Origin: Microbacterium paraoxydans
GTDB taxonomy: Bacteria; Actinomycetota; Actinomycetes; Actinomycetales; Microbacteriaceae
Length of the DNA: 64,000 bases
Direction: 5' to 3'
NCBI RefSeq assembly: GCF_900105335.1
Contig: NZ_LT629770.1
Location: 2,356,001 to 2,420,000 of the forward strand
Each line of letters starts with the position of its first letter. The stretch's first letter is position 1. Under the pieces are notes generated by a model. The model made no database searches. It saw only the letters and a list, made by a program, of their open reading frames with translations, and was not told the origin of the DNA. Below are positions 34,764 to 43,382 of the stretch, piece by piece. The translations under genes were made by a program, and so were the position numbers.

Positions 34764-35804
34764 ATGACCCTCACCGCCCCGCCGGCGGAGCCGCAGGCCG
34801 CCGCCCCCGCAGCGGCGGATGCTCCGCCGCGACGCTCCTGGCGCACCCGCGTCTCCCGTTTCGACCACCGCGCCTCGCCGTACTTCTACATCTCCCCGTT
34901 CTTCCTCCTCTTCGGGCTCATCGGCCTCTTCCCGCTGCTGTACACGGTGTGGGTCGCGGTCCACGAGTGGGACCTGTTGAAGGGCGAGGGACCGTTCGTC
35001 GGCTTCGGCAACTTCGCGGCGATCCTCGGCGACGGCATGTTCTGGAACTCCATCCGGAACACGCTGAGCATCTTCCTGCTCTCCGCCATCCCGCAGCTCG
35101 CCGTCGCCCTGGTGATCGCGTACCTGCTGGACCGCGGGCTGCGGACGCCGACGTTCTGGCGGATGAGCGTCCTCATCCCGTTCGTGGTCACCCCGGTCGC
35201 CGTGGCGATCATCTTCTCCAGCATCTTCAACGAGGCGGACGGGCTGGCCAACAACCTCCTCAACCTCGTCGGCATCGCCGATCAGCAGTGGAAGCACGAC
35301 ACGGTCCTGTCGCACATCGCGATCGCGGTCATGGTGAACTTCCGCTGGACCGGCTACAACGCCCTCATCCTCCTCGCCGCGATGCAGGCCGTGCCGCGCG
35401 ACCTCTACGAATCGGCCGCACTCGACGGTGCCGGGGCGGTGCGGCGGTTCTTCGCCATCACGATCCCCACCATCCGCCCCACGCTGATCTTCGTCATCAT
35501 CACGGCGACCATCGGCGGTCTGCAGATCTTCGCCGAGCCGCGGCTGTTCGACGTCTCCACCGCGGGCGGCATCGGCGGCAGCGATCGGCAGTTCCAGACC
35601 ACCGTGCTGTTCCTCTGGGAACTGGCGTTCTTCCGCCGGAACCTCGGGGAGGCCTCGGCCGTCGCGATCCTGCTCTTCCTGCTGATCGTCGCGATCGGCC
35701 TCATCAACTTCCTGATCTCCCGGCGCATCGCCACCGGAGACGCCCCGAAGAACCGCGCGGCCCGACGCCGCATCCGCCCGACTGGGAAGGAGGAGGCGCG
35801 ATGA
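34764..35804 (+). CDS. cebF: Cellobiose ABC transporter permease (CebF-like)
   Basis: 346 residues, a MalF-type permease with six helices after a 60-residue N-terminus. YFYISPFFLLFGLIGLFPLL and the EAA loop DLYESAALDGAGAVRRFFAI with TIPTIRPTLIFVI are present. AAAGGACACGCCC precedes the ATG. It follows cebE in the same operon, and its stop overlaps the next permease. Its partner ATPase is not here; CUG-type importers in actinobacteria share a distant MsiK ATPase. Confidence 0.9.
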   Translation: MTLTAPPAEPQAAAPAAADAPPRRSWRTRVSRFDHRASPYFYISPFFLLFGLIGLFPLLYTVWVAVHEWDLLKGEGPFVGFGNFAAILGDGMFWNSIRNTLSIFLLSAIPQLAVALVIAYLLDRGLRTPTFWRMSVLIPFVVTPVAVAIIFSSIFNEADGLANNLLNLVGIADQQWKHDTVLSHIAIAVMVNFRWTGYNALILLAAMQAVPRDLYESAALDGAGAVRRFFAITIPTIRPTLIFVIITATIGGLQIFAEPRLFDVSTAGGIGGSDRQFQTTVLFLWELAFFRRNLGEASAVAILLFLLIVAIGLINFLISRRIATGDAPKNRAARRRIRPTGKEEAR

Positions 35805-36691
35805 CCGCCACCCAGGCCCTCAGCGTGCCGGAGCGCATCCGCCGCCGGCGCGGCACCGCGAGCGGGAGCGCCGGCCTCGGCAGCCGCCCGGGCTTCCTCA
35901 CCTACGGGCTCCTCGCGGCCTTCGTCATCGGCGGCGCCTACCCGCTGTGGTGGTCGTTCGTCGTCGCGAGCGGGACCAACGCGACCCGCGGCGAGACCCT
36001 GCCCCTCATCCCCGGCGGCAACTTCCTCGCGAACGCGGCGAAAGTGTTCGACGCGATCCCGTTCTGGCTCGCCCTGGGCAACTCGTTCCTCATCTCGACG
36101 ATCATCACGATCTCCGTCGTCACGTTCTCGACCCTCGCCGGCTACGCGTTCGCGAAGCTCCGCTTCCGCGGGCGCGACGGCCTCATGGTGTTCGTGATCG
36201 CGACCATGGCCATCCCCACGCAGCTCGGCATCATCCCGCTGTTCATGCTGATGCGCGAACTCGGCTGGACGGGGACGATCGGTGCGGTGATCGTGCCGAC
36301 CCTCGTCACGGCCTTCGGGGTGTTCTTCATGCGGCAGTACCTCGTGGACGTGATCCCGGACGAGCTCATCGAGGCTGCCAGGGTCGACGGCGCGAACCAG
36401 TTCCGCACCTTCCTCACCGTCGGGGTGCCCGCGGCGCGGCCGGCCATGGCGATCCTCGGACTGTTCACGTTCATGACCGCCTGGACCGACTACCTCTGGC
36501 CCCTGATCGTGCTCTCCCCCCAGAACCCGACGCTGCAGACGGCGCTCAGCCAGCTGCAGTCCGGCTATTACATCGACTACTCGATCGTGCTCACCGGCGC
36601 GGTGCTTGCGACCCTTCCGCTCCTCGTGCTCTTCGTGATCGCGGGGCGGCAGCTGGTCAGTGGCATCATGGCGGGCGCGGTGAAAGGATGA
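35801..36691 (+). CDS. cebG: Cellobiose ABC transporter permease (CebG-like)
   Basis: 296 residues, a MalG-type permease. FLTYGLLAAFVIGGAYPLWW, YAFAKLRFRGRDGLMVFVIA and the EAA loop ELIEAARVDGANQFRTFLTV with FTFMTAWTDYLWPLIVL are visible. GGAAGGAGGAGG precedes the ATG, which overlaps the cebF stop. It pairs with CebF to form the membrane channel. Confidence 0.9.
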   Translation: MTATQALSVPERIRRRRGTASGSAGLGSRPGFLTYGLLAAFVIGGAYPLWWSFVVASGTNATRGETLPLIPGGNFLANAAKVFDAIPFWLALGNSFLISTIITISVVTFSTLAGYAFAKLRFRGRDGLMVFVIATMAIPTQLGIIPLFMLMRELGWTGTIGAVIVPTLVTAFGVFFMRQYLVDVIPDELIEAARVDGANQFRTFLTVGVPAARPAMAILGLFTFMTAWTDYLWPLIVLSPQNPTLQTALSQLQSGYYIDYSIVLTGAVLATLPLLVLFVIAGRQLVSGIMAGAVKG

Positions 36692-36696
36692 CCCCT

Positions 36697-38127
36697 ATGA
36701 CGCGTGCCTTCCCCTCGGACTTCCTCTTCGGCGCGGCGACCGCGGCCTACCAGATCGAGGGCGCCGCCTTCGAGGACGGGCGGACGGCCTCCATCTGGGA
36801 CGCCTTCTGCCGAGTGCCGGGGGCCGTGGTCGGCGGCGACGACGGGGATGTGGCGTGCGACCACTACCACCGGTATCCGCAGGACGTCGCGCTGATGAAG
36901 CAGCTCGGGCTCCAGACGTACCGCTTCTCCACCTCGTGGTCGCGGGTGCGCCCGGACGGTGGCGCGGTCAACCGGGCGGGGGTCGACTTCTACAGCCGCC
37001 TCGTCGACGAGCTCCTCGCGGCCGACATCCTGCCCTGGCTCACGCTGTACCACTGGGACATGCCGCAGGCCCTGCAGGAGGTCGGCGGCTGGACGAACCG
37101 CGACGCCGTCGACCGCTTCCTGGAGTACGCGGGCACCATGCACGACGCCCTCGGCGACCGCGTGAACGTGTGGACGACGCTGAACGAGCCGTGGTGCTCG
37201 TCCTTCCTCTCCTACACCGGGGGCGAGCACGCGCCAGGGCACACGAGCGTCGCCGAGGGGCTGCTGGCCTCGCACCACCTGCTCCTCGCGCACGGCGCGA
37301 CGGTGCGCGAGCTCCGCGGCCGCGACGCCTCCCTCAACCTCGGCATCACGCTGAACCACACGGTGGCCGATCCCGCCGACCCGCAGAACCCCGCGGACGT
37401 GGACGCCGCCCGGCGGCTGGACGGCCAGTTCAACCGGTGGTTCCTCGACCCCATCTACCGCGGCGCCTACCCCGCCGACACCGCGGAGGACATCCGTGCA
37501 GTGGACCCCGAGGCCGTGGCGCGGTTCGAGGCGGCGGTGCACGAGGGCGACCTCGACACCATCGCCCAGCCCATCGACACGCAGGGCGTGAACTACTACC
37601 ACGGCGACCTCGTGTCCGGCACGGGGCCCGAGGACGCGGCGGTGTCCAGCGGCCCGGAGACGGCGCACGTGACGCGCAGCCCGTACCCCTCGCACGAGGG
37701 CATCCATGCCGTCGAGCGCGGACTACCGCGGACCGCCCAGGGCTGGGAGGTCCAGCCGGAGGGACTCACGCGACTGCTGCAGCGGCTCTGGACCGAGTAC
37801 GCCGAGCCCGCGGGCGTGGTGCTCTCGGTGACGGAGAACGGCGCGGCCTACGACGACACCGTCGTGGTGGAGGACGGGGAGACGCGGGTGCCCGATGCCG
37901 ACCGCACCGCGTTCCTGCGCGCGCACCTCGACGCCGTGCTCGACGCCAGGGACAGTGGCGTGGACGTCCGCGGCTACTTCTACTGGTCCCTCTTCGACAA
38001 CTTCGAGTGGGCCTGGGGCTACGACAAGCGCTTCGGGATCGTCCGCGTGGACTACGACACCCAGGAGCGGACGGTCAAGGACTCCGGCCGCGAGTACGCC
38101 CGGATCATCGCCGCCCGGTCCCTCTGA
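36697..38127 (+). CDS. bglC: GH1 beta-glucosidase (BglC-like)
   Basis: 476 residues, cytosolic. FLFGAATAAYQIEGAAFEDG opens the GH1 domain. The acid/base Glu is in TLNEPWCSSFLSYTGG and the nucleophile Glu in LSVTENGAAYDD; FYWSLFDNFEWAWGYDKRFG completes the aglycone-site motif. The ATG at 36697 is preferred because AAAGGA lies 7-8 bases upstream; the ATG at 36688 overlaps the permease stop but has no room for a binding site. It cleaves imported cellobiose to glucose. Confidence 0.95.
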   Translation: MTRAFPSDFLFGAATAAYQIEGAAFEDGRTASIWDAFCRVPGAVVGGDDGDVACDHYHRYPQDVALMKQLGLQTYRFSTSWSRVRPDGGAVNRAGVDFYSRLVDELLAADILPWLTLYHWDMPQALQEVGGWTNRDAVDRFLEYAGTMHDALGDRVNVWTTLNEPWCSSFLSYTGGEHAPGHTSVAEGLLASHHLLLAHGATVRELRGRDASLNLGITLNHTVADPADPQNPADVDAARRLDGQFNRWFLDPIYRGAYPADTAEDIRAVDPEAVARFEAAVHEGDLDTIAQPIDTQGVNYYHGDLVSGTGPEDAAVSSGPETAHVTRSPYPSHEGIHAVERGLPRTAQGWEVQPEGLTRLLQRLWTEYAEPAGVVLSVTENGAAYDDTVVVEDGETRVPDADRTAFLRAHLDAVLDARDSGVDVRGYFYWSLFDNFEWAWGYDKRFGIVRVDYDTQERTVKDSGREYARIIAARSL

Positions 38128-38196
38128 CCCGTTCGAATCGCCCGATTGGCCCCATCTGCGGCCGAAATGGGACCAATCGGGCGATTCGAAGCGGGG
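38128..38196. repeat. Intergenic palindrome, TTCGAATCG family (copy A3)
   Basis: CCCGTTCGAATCGCCCGATT with GGCCCCAT pairs with ATGGGACC and AATCGGGCGATTCGAAGCGG with only two unpaired positions. It starts immediately after the bglC stop, between tandem genes bglC and cebR. The inner stem sequence (CGATTGG) differs from A1 and A2 while the outer TTCGAATCG is conserved. Confidence 0.9.
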
Positions 38197-38252
38197 GTTT
38201 TCACGGCCTGGCTCCGGGTGGATGAGAATGGGGCGATGGAAGAGAGCAAGCG

Positions 38253-39251
38253 ATGATGTCGCCCCGCGCGACCATCGAGGAGGTCGCGGCCGCCGCCGGC
38301 GTGTCCCGGTCGACCGTGTCGCGCGTGGTCAACGGGTCGACCGCGGTCAGCCCGGAAGCGCTCGCCGCCGTGCGCGCCGCGATCGACGAGCTCAACTACG
38401 TGCCGAACCGCGCCGCGCGCTCGCTCGCCTCCCGGCAGACGCACGCGATCGCCCTCATCGTCCCCGAGGACACGACCCGATTCTTCGGCGACCCGTTCTT
38501 CGCGGCGATCGTGGCCGGCATCACCGGCGCCCTCCGCAGCTCCGACTACCTGCTGAACCTCCTGATCGCGAGCGACGACCCCGGCGACAAGATGACGAGC
38601 TTCGTGCGCAATGGCGGCGTCGACGGCGCGCTCATCGTGTCGCACCACACGAGTGACGCGTTCGTCGACCGGATCGCCGACGCGGTCCCCGTGGTCTACG
38701 GCGGCCGCCCGGTGCGGCGGGCCGAGGGCGACTACGTGGTCGACGTCGACAACGTCGCCGGGGCGCGGGCGGCCACGCAGCGCCTCGTCGACATCGGACG
38801 CACGCGCATCGCCACGATCTCCGGTCCGCTCACGATGCCCTCGTCGACCGACCGCGTGCAGGGGTTCCGCGCCGCGCTCGCCGCCGCGGGGCTGTCTCCT
38901 TTCGCGGAGGAGGAGGGCGACTACAGCGAGGCGAGCGGAGCCGATGCCGCCCGCCGTCTGCTCGCGGAAGGGCGACCGGACGCGATCTTCGTCGCCAGCG
39001 ACCTCATGGCCCGCGGAGCGCTCACGGCGCTGCGGGGTGCCGGGGTGCGGGTGCCTGAGGACATCGCACTCGTCGGCTTCGACGACTCCTCGGTGGCCCT
39101 CACCACCGATCCGCCTCTGACGACGATGCGCCAGCCCATGTACGCCCAGGGCGAGGCGATGACGCAGGTGCTGCTCTCCCGGCTCGCGGGGGAGGACCCG
39201 CCTCGGACGACCATCCTGCCGACGGAGCTCGTCGTCCGCGGCTCCGCCTGA
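38253..39251 (+). CDS. cebR: LacI-family cellobiose repressor (CebR-like)
   Basis: 332 residues. HTH TIEEVAAAAGVSRSTVSRVV with NGSTAVSPEALAAVRAAIDE, then the sensor domain (VPEDIALVGFDDSSVALTTD with PPLTTMRQP). It is the last gene of the cellobiose cluster, and the CebR-type operators at 33257 and 33291 are its expected sites. It is separated from bglC by a palindrome and may have its own weak promoter. ATG at 38253, with a second ATG right behind it. Confidence 0.9.
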   Translation: MMSPRATIEEVAAAAGVSRSTVSRVVNGSTAVSPEALAAVRAAIDELNYVPNRAARSLASRQTHAIALIVPEDTTRFFGDPFFAAIVAGITGALRSSDYLLNLLIASDDPGDKMTSFVRNGGVDGALIVSHHTSDAFVDRIADAVPVVYGGRPVRRAEGDYVVDVDNVAGARAATQRLVDIGRTRIATISGPLTMPSSTDRVQGFRAALAAAGLSPFAEEEGDYSEASGADAARRLLAEGRPDAIFVASDLMARGALTALRGAGVRVPEDIALVGFDDSSVALTTDPPLTTMRQPMYAQGEAMTQVLLSRLAGEDPPRTTILPTELVVRGSA

Positions 39252-39275
39252 GCCGCACCGACCGCGGACACGGGT

Positions 39276-39304
39276 GAGGCCCGGTCGCGGAACGACCGGG
39301 CCTC
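39276..39304. terminator. Bidirectional hairpin terminator candidate
   Basis: GAGGCCCGGTCG and CGACCGGGCCTC form a perfect 12-bp stem with a 5-base loop between convergent cebR and the metalloprotease gene. It lacks a U tract, as is common in actinobacteria. Confidence 0.8.
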
Positions 39305-39334
39305 GGTGGTGCCGGAGCGCGTCTGACGAGAGCG

Positions 39335-40144
39335 TCAGTTCCCGTAGAGCGAGACGACGCCGCTGCGGTCGACGCTGGTCATCGACAGATCGGCCGAGCT
39401 GCCGTTGCACTGCGGGTAGTGCATGATCGACGACGAGTCGTACGGCGTGAGCGGACGCCAGTTGTTGTCCTCGAAGCAGGTGCCCGCCTCCGGGCGGGTG
39501 TGCTCGTGGCGGAAGCCGAGGACGTGGCCGAGCTCGTGGCCGAGCACGTTCGTCGGGGTCCACGCTCCGGCGCTCCAGATCGAGTCGTCGATGAGGACGT
39601 TCTGCTGGCGGGCCGGCGTGCTGGGGAAGAAGGCGCGGGCGATGTACTGCGTCGTGGCCACCGGCTCGACGGAGAAGACGACGGCGTTGTTCCGCGTGGT
39701 GCAGTTGGCGTCGGCGCTGCTCACGTAGCGGAAGTCGACCTTCGAAGACGCGGACTCCCAGAGCGCCGCGCCGCCCTCCATCGCCCGGACGACGTCGGCG
39801 TGCCGGCTGCCGAACTTCGTGCTCACGCAGTAGGTGAGGTTGGCCACCTGTGCGGCCGACCACTTGTCATCGATGTTGTTGACCGTGTTGACGATGAGGC
39901 CATCGTTGAGGGTCTCGGGGCCGACGAGCCGGTCGTAGAACGCGCGCAGCTCCTTCTTGTTCGAGATCACCTCATCGCCGTTGACGACGTAGGCGCCGTC
40001 GACGTCCCGATAGGTCGACGCCGCGAACTCCTGGTACGAGGGCGCGGAGTCGTCGGGGGACGCGGCCGTGGCGGGGATGACCGCGCTGAGGCTGAGCGCG
40101 GCCGCCGCGGTGGCGGCGAGCGCGAGTTTTCTGGTGAATCGCAT
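39335..40144 (-). CDS. Secreted metzincin-type zinc metalloprotease
   Basis: 269 residues. MRFTRKLALAATAAAALSLS then AVIPATAA is a Sec signal peptide with an AxA cleavage site. The zinc motif HELGHVLGFRHEH places ligands at H203, H207 and H213 with catalytic E204; IMHYP downstream is the Met-turn of metzincins. Two cysteine pairs fit an extracellular enzyme. The N-terminal 75 residues may be a propeptide. The family (matrixin-like or M57-like) is not settled. No inhibitor or exporter gene lies beside it. A TTGACC/TAGCGT promoter is about 100 bases upstream. Confidence 0.88.
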   Translation of the reverse strand: MRFTRKLALAATAAAALSLSAVIPATAASPDDSAPSYQEFAASTYRDVDGAYVVNGDEVISNKKELRAFYDRLVGPETLNDGLIVNTVNNIDDKWSAAQVANLTYCVSTKFGSRHADVVRAMEGGAALWESASSKVDFRYVSSADANCTTRNNAVVFSVEPVATTQYIARAFFPSTPARQQNVLIDDSIWSAGAWTPTNVLGHELGHVLGFRHEHTRPEAGTCFEDNNWRPLTPYDSSSIMHYPQCNGSSADLSMTSVDRSGVVSLYGN

Positions 40145-40246
40145 GGAAGATCCTCTTCGATCTGAGCGGTGCCGCGCGCCCGGTGAGCGAGCGGACTCCG
40201 GCCGGAACGGTGAGCATCGCTGCCACCGAGGGGCCGAAGCCCGCTC

Positions 40247-40276
40247 ACGCTAACCGCGCGATTTCGACGGGGTCAA
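40247..40276 (-). promoter_or_regulatory. Promoter of the metalloprotease gene
   Basis: On the minus strand TTGACC (40276-40271) and TAGCGT (40252-40247) are spaced by 18 bp. This predicts a 5' untranslated region of about 95 bases. Confidence 0.5.
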
Positions 40277-40438
40277 GGCGCGACACGGCCCGTCGCCCGC
40301 TTTCTGCACTCAGGTCAGGAATCGGCTGGATCGGTCGCCGTCGAAGGTGCCGCCACGGCTCGGCCGGACGTCGGCACCGGCGGTCGACGACCGGGCCTGG
40401 TCGTCGGTCCCTCGTCGTAGGCCGGAGGTCGAGGATGA

Positions 40439-40489
40439 CCACGGACGCGTCTCCGCCACCCCCTCCATAGGCGTGAGACGCGTCCGTGG
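40439..40489. repeat. Perfect 15-bp inverted repeat in the 475-bp protease-TetR gap
   Basis: CCACGGACGCGTCTC and GAGACGCGTCCGTGG are separated by 21 bp. The gap (40145-40619) holds no gene. It also contains a GACGACC/GGTCGTC stem near 40387-40405 and two copies of CCCTCCATAGG (40461 and 40527), the second abutting the TetR operator candidate. The arms match none of the other palindrome families, although GAGACGCG recalls family D. Confidence 0.8.
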
Positions 40490-40538
40490 CCCGCTGCGGC
40501 GAACCCCCGCGCCGCGAGTGCTCGCACCCTCCATAGGT

Positions 40539-40552
40539 TGAACGAGCATTCA
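40539..40552. promoter_or_regulatory. Candidate TetR operator TGAACGAGCATTCA
   Basis: TGAACGAGCATTCA has TGAA/TTCA arms and a 6-base centre, a common TetR-operator shape. It lies 68 bases before the TetR start, so autoregulation is likely. Confidence 0.55.
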
Positions 40553-40619
40553 GTGATTAATCTATCCCGAGACGGCCCGTGAGGGAATTCCGCCGGACGA
40601 CCCGGGAGGTGGACACCGC

Positions 40620-41288
40620 ATGGCGCGATCGGATGCGCAGAATCGTCTGGCGCGAGAGCGCGCCAGGGAGAACATCCTCCAGGCGGCGATCGAGGTGTTC
40701 AGCGAACGCGGCGTCGCCGGGGCGGGCATCGCCGAGATCACGCGTCGCGCCGGAGTCGCCCAGGGGTTGGTGAACTACCACTTCGGCGGCAAGGACCAGC
40801 TCGTCGGCGCTGTGATCGACCGCTGGTTCGAGACGGTCCTGGCCTTCGCGCAGGTCGAGGGCACGCCCGACGAGATGCTGGCCGCGATCATCGACGGGGC
40901 GATCGGGGCGACCGCCTTCGCGATGCCTCTGCAGCGCGCGGTGCTCGCCATGCAGCAGCAGCCGCTCACCCATCGGCTGTTCGCGGAGTCGGAGCAGCGC
41001 TACGCCGAGGGTGCGGCGGCCGCGGAGGATGCCGTGCGCGCCGTCTTCCGCGCCCGAGGCGCCGAGGACCCGGCCCTGGAGGAGGTCATGCTCCGCAGCA
41101 CTCTGGAGGGGGTGTTCGTGAAGTACTGCGTCTTCGGCGACACGTATCCGCTCGAGGACGCGCGGCGCTGGCTGCACCGCCGGTACGGTCTCCCGGAGCC
41201 GACCGCCGCGTTGCCTGGGCTGCCGGCCTCGCCCCGGGGCGAACCCCGCCCCCGCGCCACGGCGGCGCTGCGGACCGACGCGTCCTGA
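40620..41288 (+). CDS. TetR-family regulator (orphan)
   Basis: 222 residues. The HTH is ARENILQAAIEVFSERGVAG with AGIAEITRRAGVAQGLVNYH, then FGGKDQLVGAVIDRWFETVL. The C-terminal domain has no recognised ligand motif; the last 25 residues are Pro/Arg-rich and probably disordered. CGGGAGGTGG precedes the ATG. No target is obvious: it converges on the GntR gene with 10 bases between stops, and the protease lies divergently 475 bases away. It most likely controls itself and a distant target. Confidence 0.85.
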   Translation: MARSDAQNRLARERARENILQAAIEVFSERGVAGAGIAEITRRAGVAQGLVNYHFGGKDQLVGAVIDRWFETVLAFAQVEGTPDEMLAAIIDGAIGATAFAMPLQRAVLAMQQQPLTHRLFAESEQRYAEGAAAAEDAVRAVFRARGAEDPALEEVMLRSTLEGVFVKYCVFGDTYPLEDARRWLHRRYGLPEPTAALPGLPASPRGEPRPRATAALRTDAS

Positions 41289-41298
41289 GTCGCCGCGC

Positions 41299-41955
41299 TC
41301 AGTCGAGCTGCATCCGCGCGAACGCGCCGAGCACGACCCGTTCCGACTGCACGAGGTACCGCTCCAACTCGGCTGCGCCGGCCTCCGCGCCGCGGGTGAG
41401 GAACGTGTCGAGGACGGCGCGGTTCTTCCGGACGAACGGCTCGTGCAGGGCGCGGGGGTCGTCGATCTTGAGGAAAGCGAGCCGCAGCTCCGCCGCGACG
41501 TTCCGGTAGGTGCGGGCGAGACGAGGGCTGTCGGCGAGGTCGACGAGCGCGACGTGGAACGCCATGTTCGCGCTGCCGACCGCGCGCCAGGCGGACGTGT
41601 CGTCTGCCGAGACCCCGGCCACGGCGGCCTCGGCCGCGGCGACCGCGTCGGTCATGCGCTGGACGGCGGGATGCTCGGGCTCGGACTGCCGCAGAGCCGT
41701 GCACTCGATGACCCGGCGGGCGCGGTAGATGTCGATGACGTCGGCAATCGAGGGAGAGGCGACCGAGACGCCGCGGTGCGGGATGTGCTCGACGAGGCCC
41801 TGTTCCGCGAGCACCCGGAACGCCTCGCGCAGGGTGTTGCGCGACACGTCGAAGCGCTCGGCGAGAGCCGATTCGGACAGCCGGGAGCCCGGGGCGACGT
41901 CGCCGTCGATGATGCGCTGACGGAGCACGTCGGCGAGCGGGCCCTGCTGGTTCAT
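41299..41955 (-). CDS. GntR/FadR-type regulator of the 5-oxoproline operon
   Basis: 218 residues from MNQQGPLADVLRQRIIDGDV, with GAAGG ahead; an ATG 21 bases earlier is possible. Winged helix LSESALAERFDVSRNTLREA with FRVLAEQGLVEHIPHRGVSV, then an all-helical FCD domain with metal-site histidines in NMAFHVALVDLAD. It is divergent from the permease-pxp operon and a perfect GATTGTTGAACAATC palindrome lies between. FCD regulators sense small carboxylates; 5-oxoproline, glutamate or a related acid is the natural candidate here. Confidence 0.92.
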   Translation of the reverse strand: MNQQGPLADVLRQRIIDGDVAPGSRLSESALAERFDVSRNTLREAFRVLAEQGLVEHIPHRGVSVASPSIADVIDIYRARRVIECTALRQSEPEHPAVQRMTDAVAAAEAAVAGVSADDTSAWRAVGSANMAFHVALVDLADSPRLARTYRNVAAELRLAFLKIDDPRALHEPFVRKNRAVLDTFLTRGAEAGAAELERYLVQSERVVLGAFARMQLD

Positions 41956-42026
41956 GCCTTCATCGTAGGGCGGCATCACGCCGATCATTACCGAAAAGCA
42001 ATCGCGCTGTAGCACGACGGAAACAT

Positions 42027-42062
42027 GATTGTTGAACAATCGGGTTCTGTCCGTTCTACACT
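42027..42062 (+). promoter_or_regulatory. GntR operator over the pxp-operon promoter
   Basis: GATTGTTGAACAATC (42027-42041) is a perfect 15-bp palindrome of the TTGTnnnACAA type bound by FCD GntR regulators. TTGAAC within it and TACACT (42057-42062) form a candidate promoter with a 19-bp spacer. A bound repressor would cover the -35 region. Confidence 0.75.
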
Positions 42063-42103
42063 GGGGGTCACCCGACACCCACCAACGACGATGGGACCCC
42101 CCT

Positions 42104-43381
42104 ATGTCCGAGCAGTCCGCCCCCGCCCTCACCCCCGAGGACGAAGCCCGCGCCGCCCACGCGAAGAAGCGCGCCGGCCGCAGTGCCGTCATCGGCGCCA
42201 TCTTCCTCATGGCCACGAGCGCCATCGGCCCCGGCTTCATCACCCAGACCGCAACGTTCACCGCCCAGATGGGAGCCGCCTTCGCGTTCGCCATCCTCGT
42301 GTCGATCCTCGTCGACATCGCGGTGCAGCTGAACATCTGGCGCATGATCACCTCGTCCGGCAAGCGTGCCGGCGAGCTCGCCAACAGCGCCATCCCGTTC
42401 TCCGGCCACGTCATCGCCGTCCTCGTCGTCATCGGCGGACTCGCGTTCAACATCGGCAACATCGCCGGTGGCGGCCTGGGTCTGAACGCCCTCCTGGGGC
42501 TCGACCCGAAGCTCGGCGGCGCGCTCACGGCGGCCCTCGCGATCATCATCTTCCTCGTGAAGAAGGCCGGCAAGGTGATGGACATCGTGCTGATCGTCCT
42601 CGGCATCGGGATGATCGTGATGACCCTCGTGGTCGCGTTCATCGCCCAGCCGCCGGTCGGCGACGCCCTGCGCCAGACCTTCGTGCCCGACCAGCTCAAC
42701 TTCGCCACCATCACCACGATCGTCGGCGGCACGGTCGGCGGCTACATCACCTACTCCGGCGCTCACCGCTACCTCGACTCCGGCCACGTGGGCCCGCAGT
42801 ACGCGAAGCCCGTCATGCGCGCCGCCGCCAACGGCATCCTCGTGACCGGCATCATGCGCTACGTGCTGTTCCTCGCGATCCTCGGTGTGGTGGCCTCCGG
42901 CGTGGCGCTCGACCTCTCCTCGCAGGCCGCGAACCCGGCCGGGCAGGCGTTCGGTGCGGTGCTCGGCGACGCGGGGCTCCGGGTCTTCGGCGCGATCTTC
43001 TGGGCCGCCGCGATCAGCTCGGTCATCGGTGCCGCGTACACCTCGGCGACGTTCCTCTCGACGTTCACCGCCAAGCTCCGCGGCGGCTGGCCGCTGCAGC
43101 TCGCCACCGTCGCGTTCATCGTCGTGTCGCTGGCGGTCTACCTGGCGATCGGCACGGCCCCGGCCGCGATCCTCGTCTTCGTCGGCGGCTTCAACGGCCT
43201 GATCCTCCCCATCGGCCTCACGGTGTTCATGTACATCGGCTGGTTCCGCCGCGACCTGCTCGGCGACCGGAAGTACCCGATGTGGCTGCTCATCGCGGGC
43301 ACCGTCGTGACCGCGCTCACCTGGTACATGGGCGCCGTCTCGATCGGCCCCATCTTCGCCTTCCTCGGAATCGGAGCGTGA
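42104..43381 (+). CDS. NRAMP-like permease of the 5-oxoproline operon (YcsG type)
   Basis: 425 residues with eleven hydrophobic segments. [20 protein letters not shown] contains the NRAMP-like first-helix motif, but the DPGN metal-binding residues are replaced by GPGF, so it is unlikely to carry Mn or Fe. YcsG-type NRAMP relatives are regularly encoded beside pxpABC and are presumed to import 5-oxoproline or a related acid. It is the first gene of the operon and ends 1 base before pxpA. Confidence 0.88.
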   Translation: MSEQSAPALTPEDEARAAHAKKRAGRSAVIGAIFLMATSAIGPGFITQTATFTAQMGAAFAFAILVSILVDIAVQLNIWRMITSSGKRAGELANSAIPFSGHVIAVLVVIGGLAFNIGNIAGGGLGLNALLGLDPKLGGALTAALAIIIFLVKKAGKVMDIVLIVLGIGMIVMTLVVAFIAQPPVGDALRQTFVPDQLNFATITTIVGGTVGGYITYSGAHRYLDSGHVGPQYAKPVMRAAANGILVTGIMRYVLFLAILGVVASGVALDLSSQAANPAGQAFGAVLGDAGLRVFGAIFWAAAISSVIGAAYTSATFLSTFTAKLRGGWPLQLATVAFIVVSLAVYLAIGTAPAAILVFVGGFNGLILPIGLTVFMYIGWFRRDLLGDRKYPMWLLIAGTVVTALTWYMGAVSIGPIFAFLGIGA

Positions 43382-43382
43382 C

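Noticed and set aside
42104..43381. Manganese/iron NRAMP transporter
   Set aside because: The DPGN metal-binding motif of helix 1 is absent (GPGF), and the gene is first in a 5-oxoproline operon.
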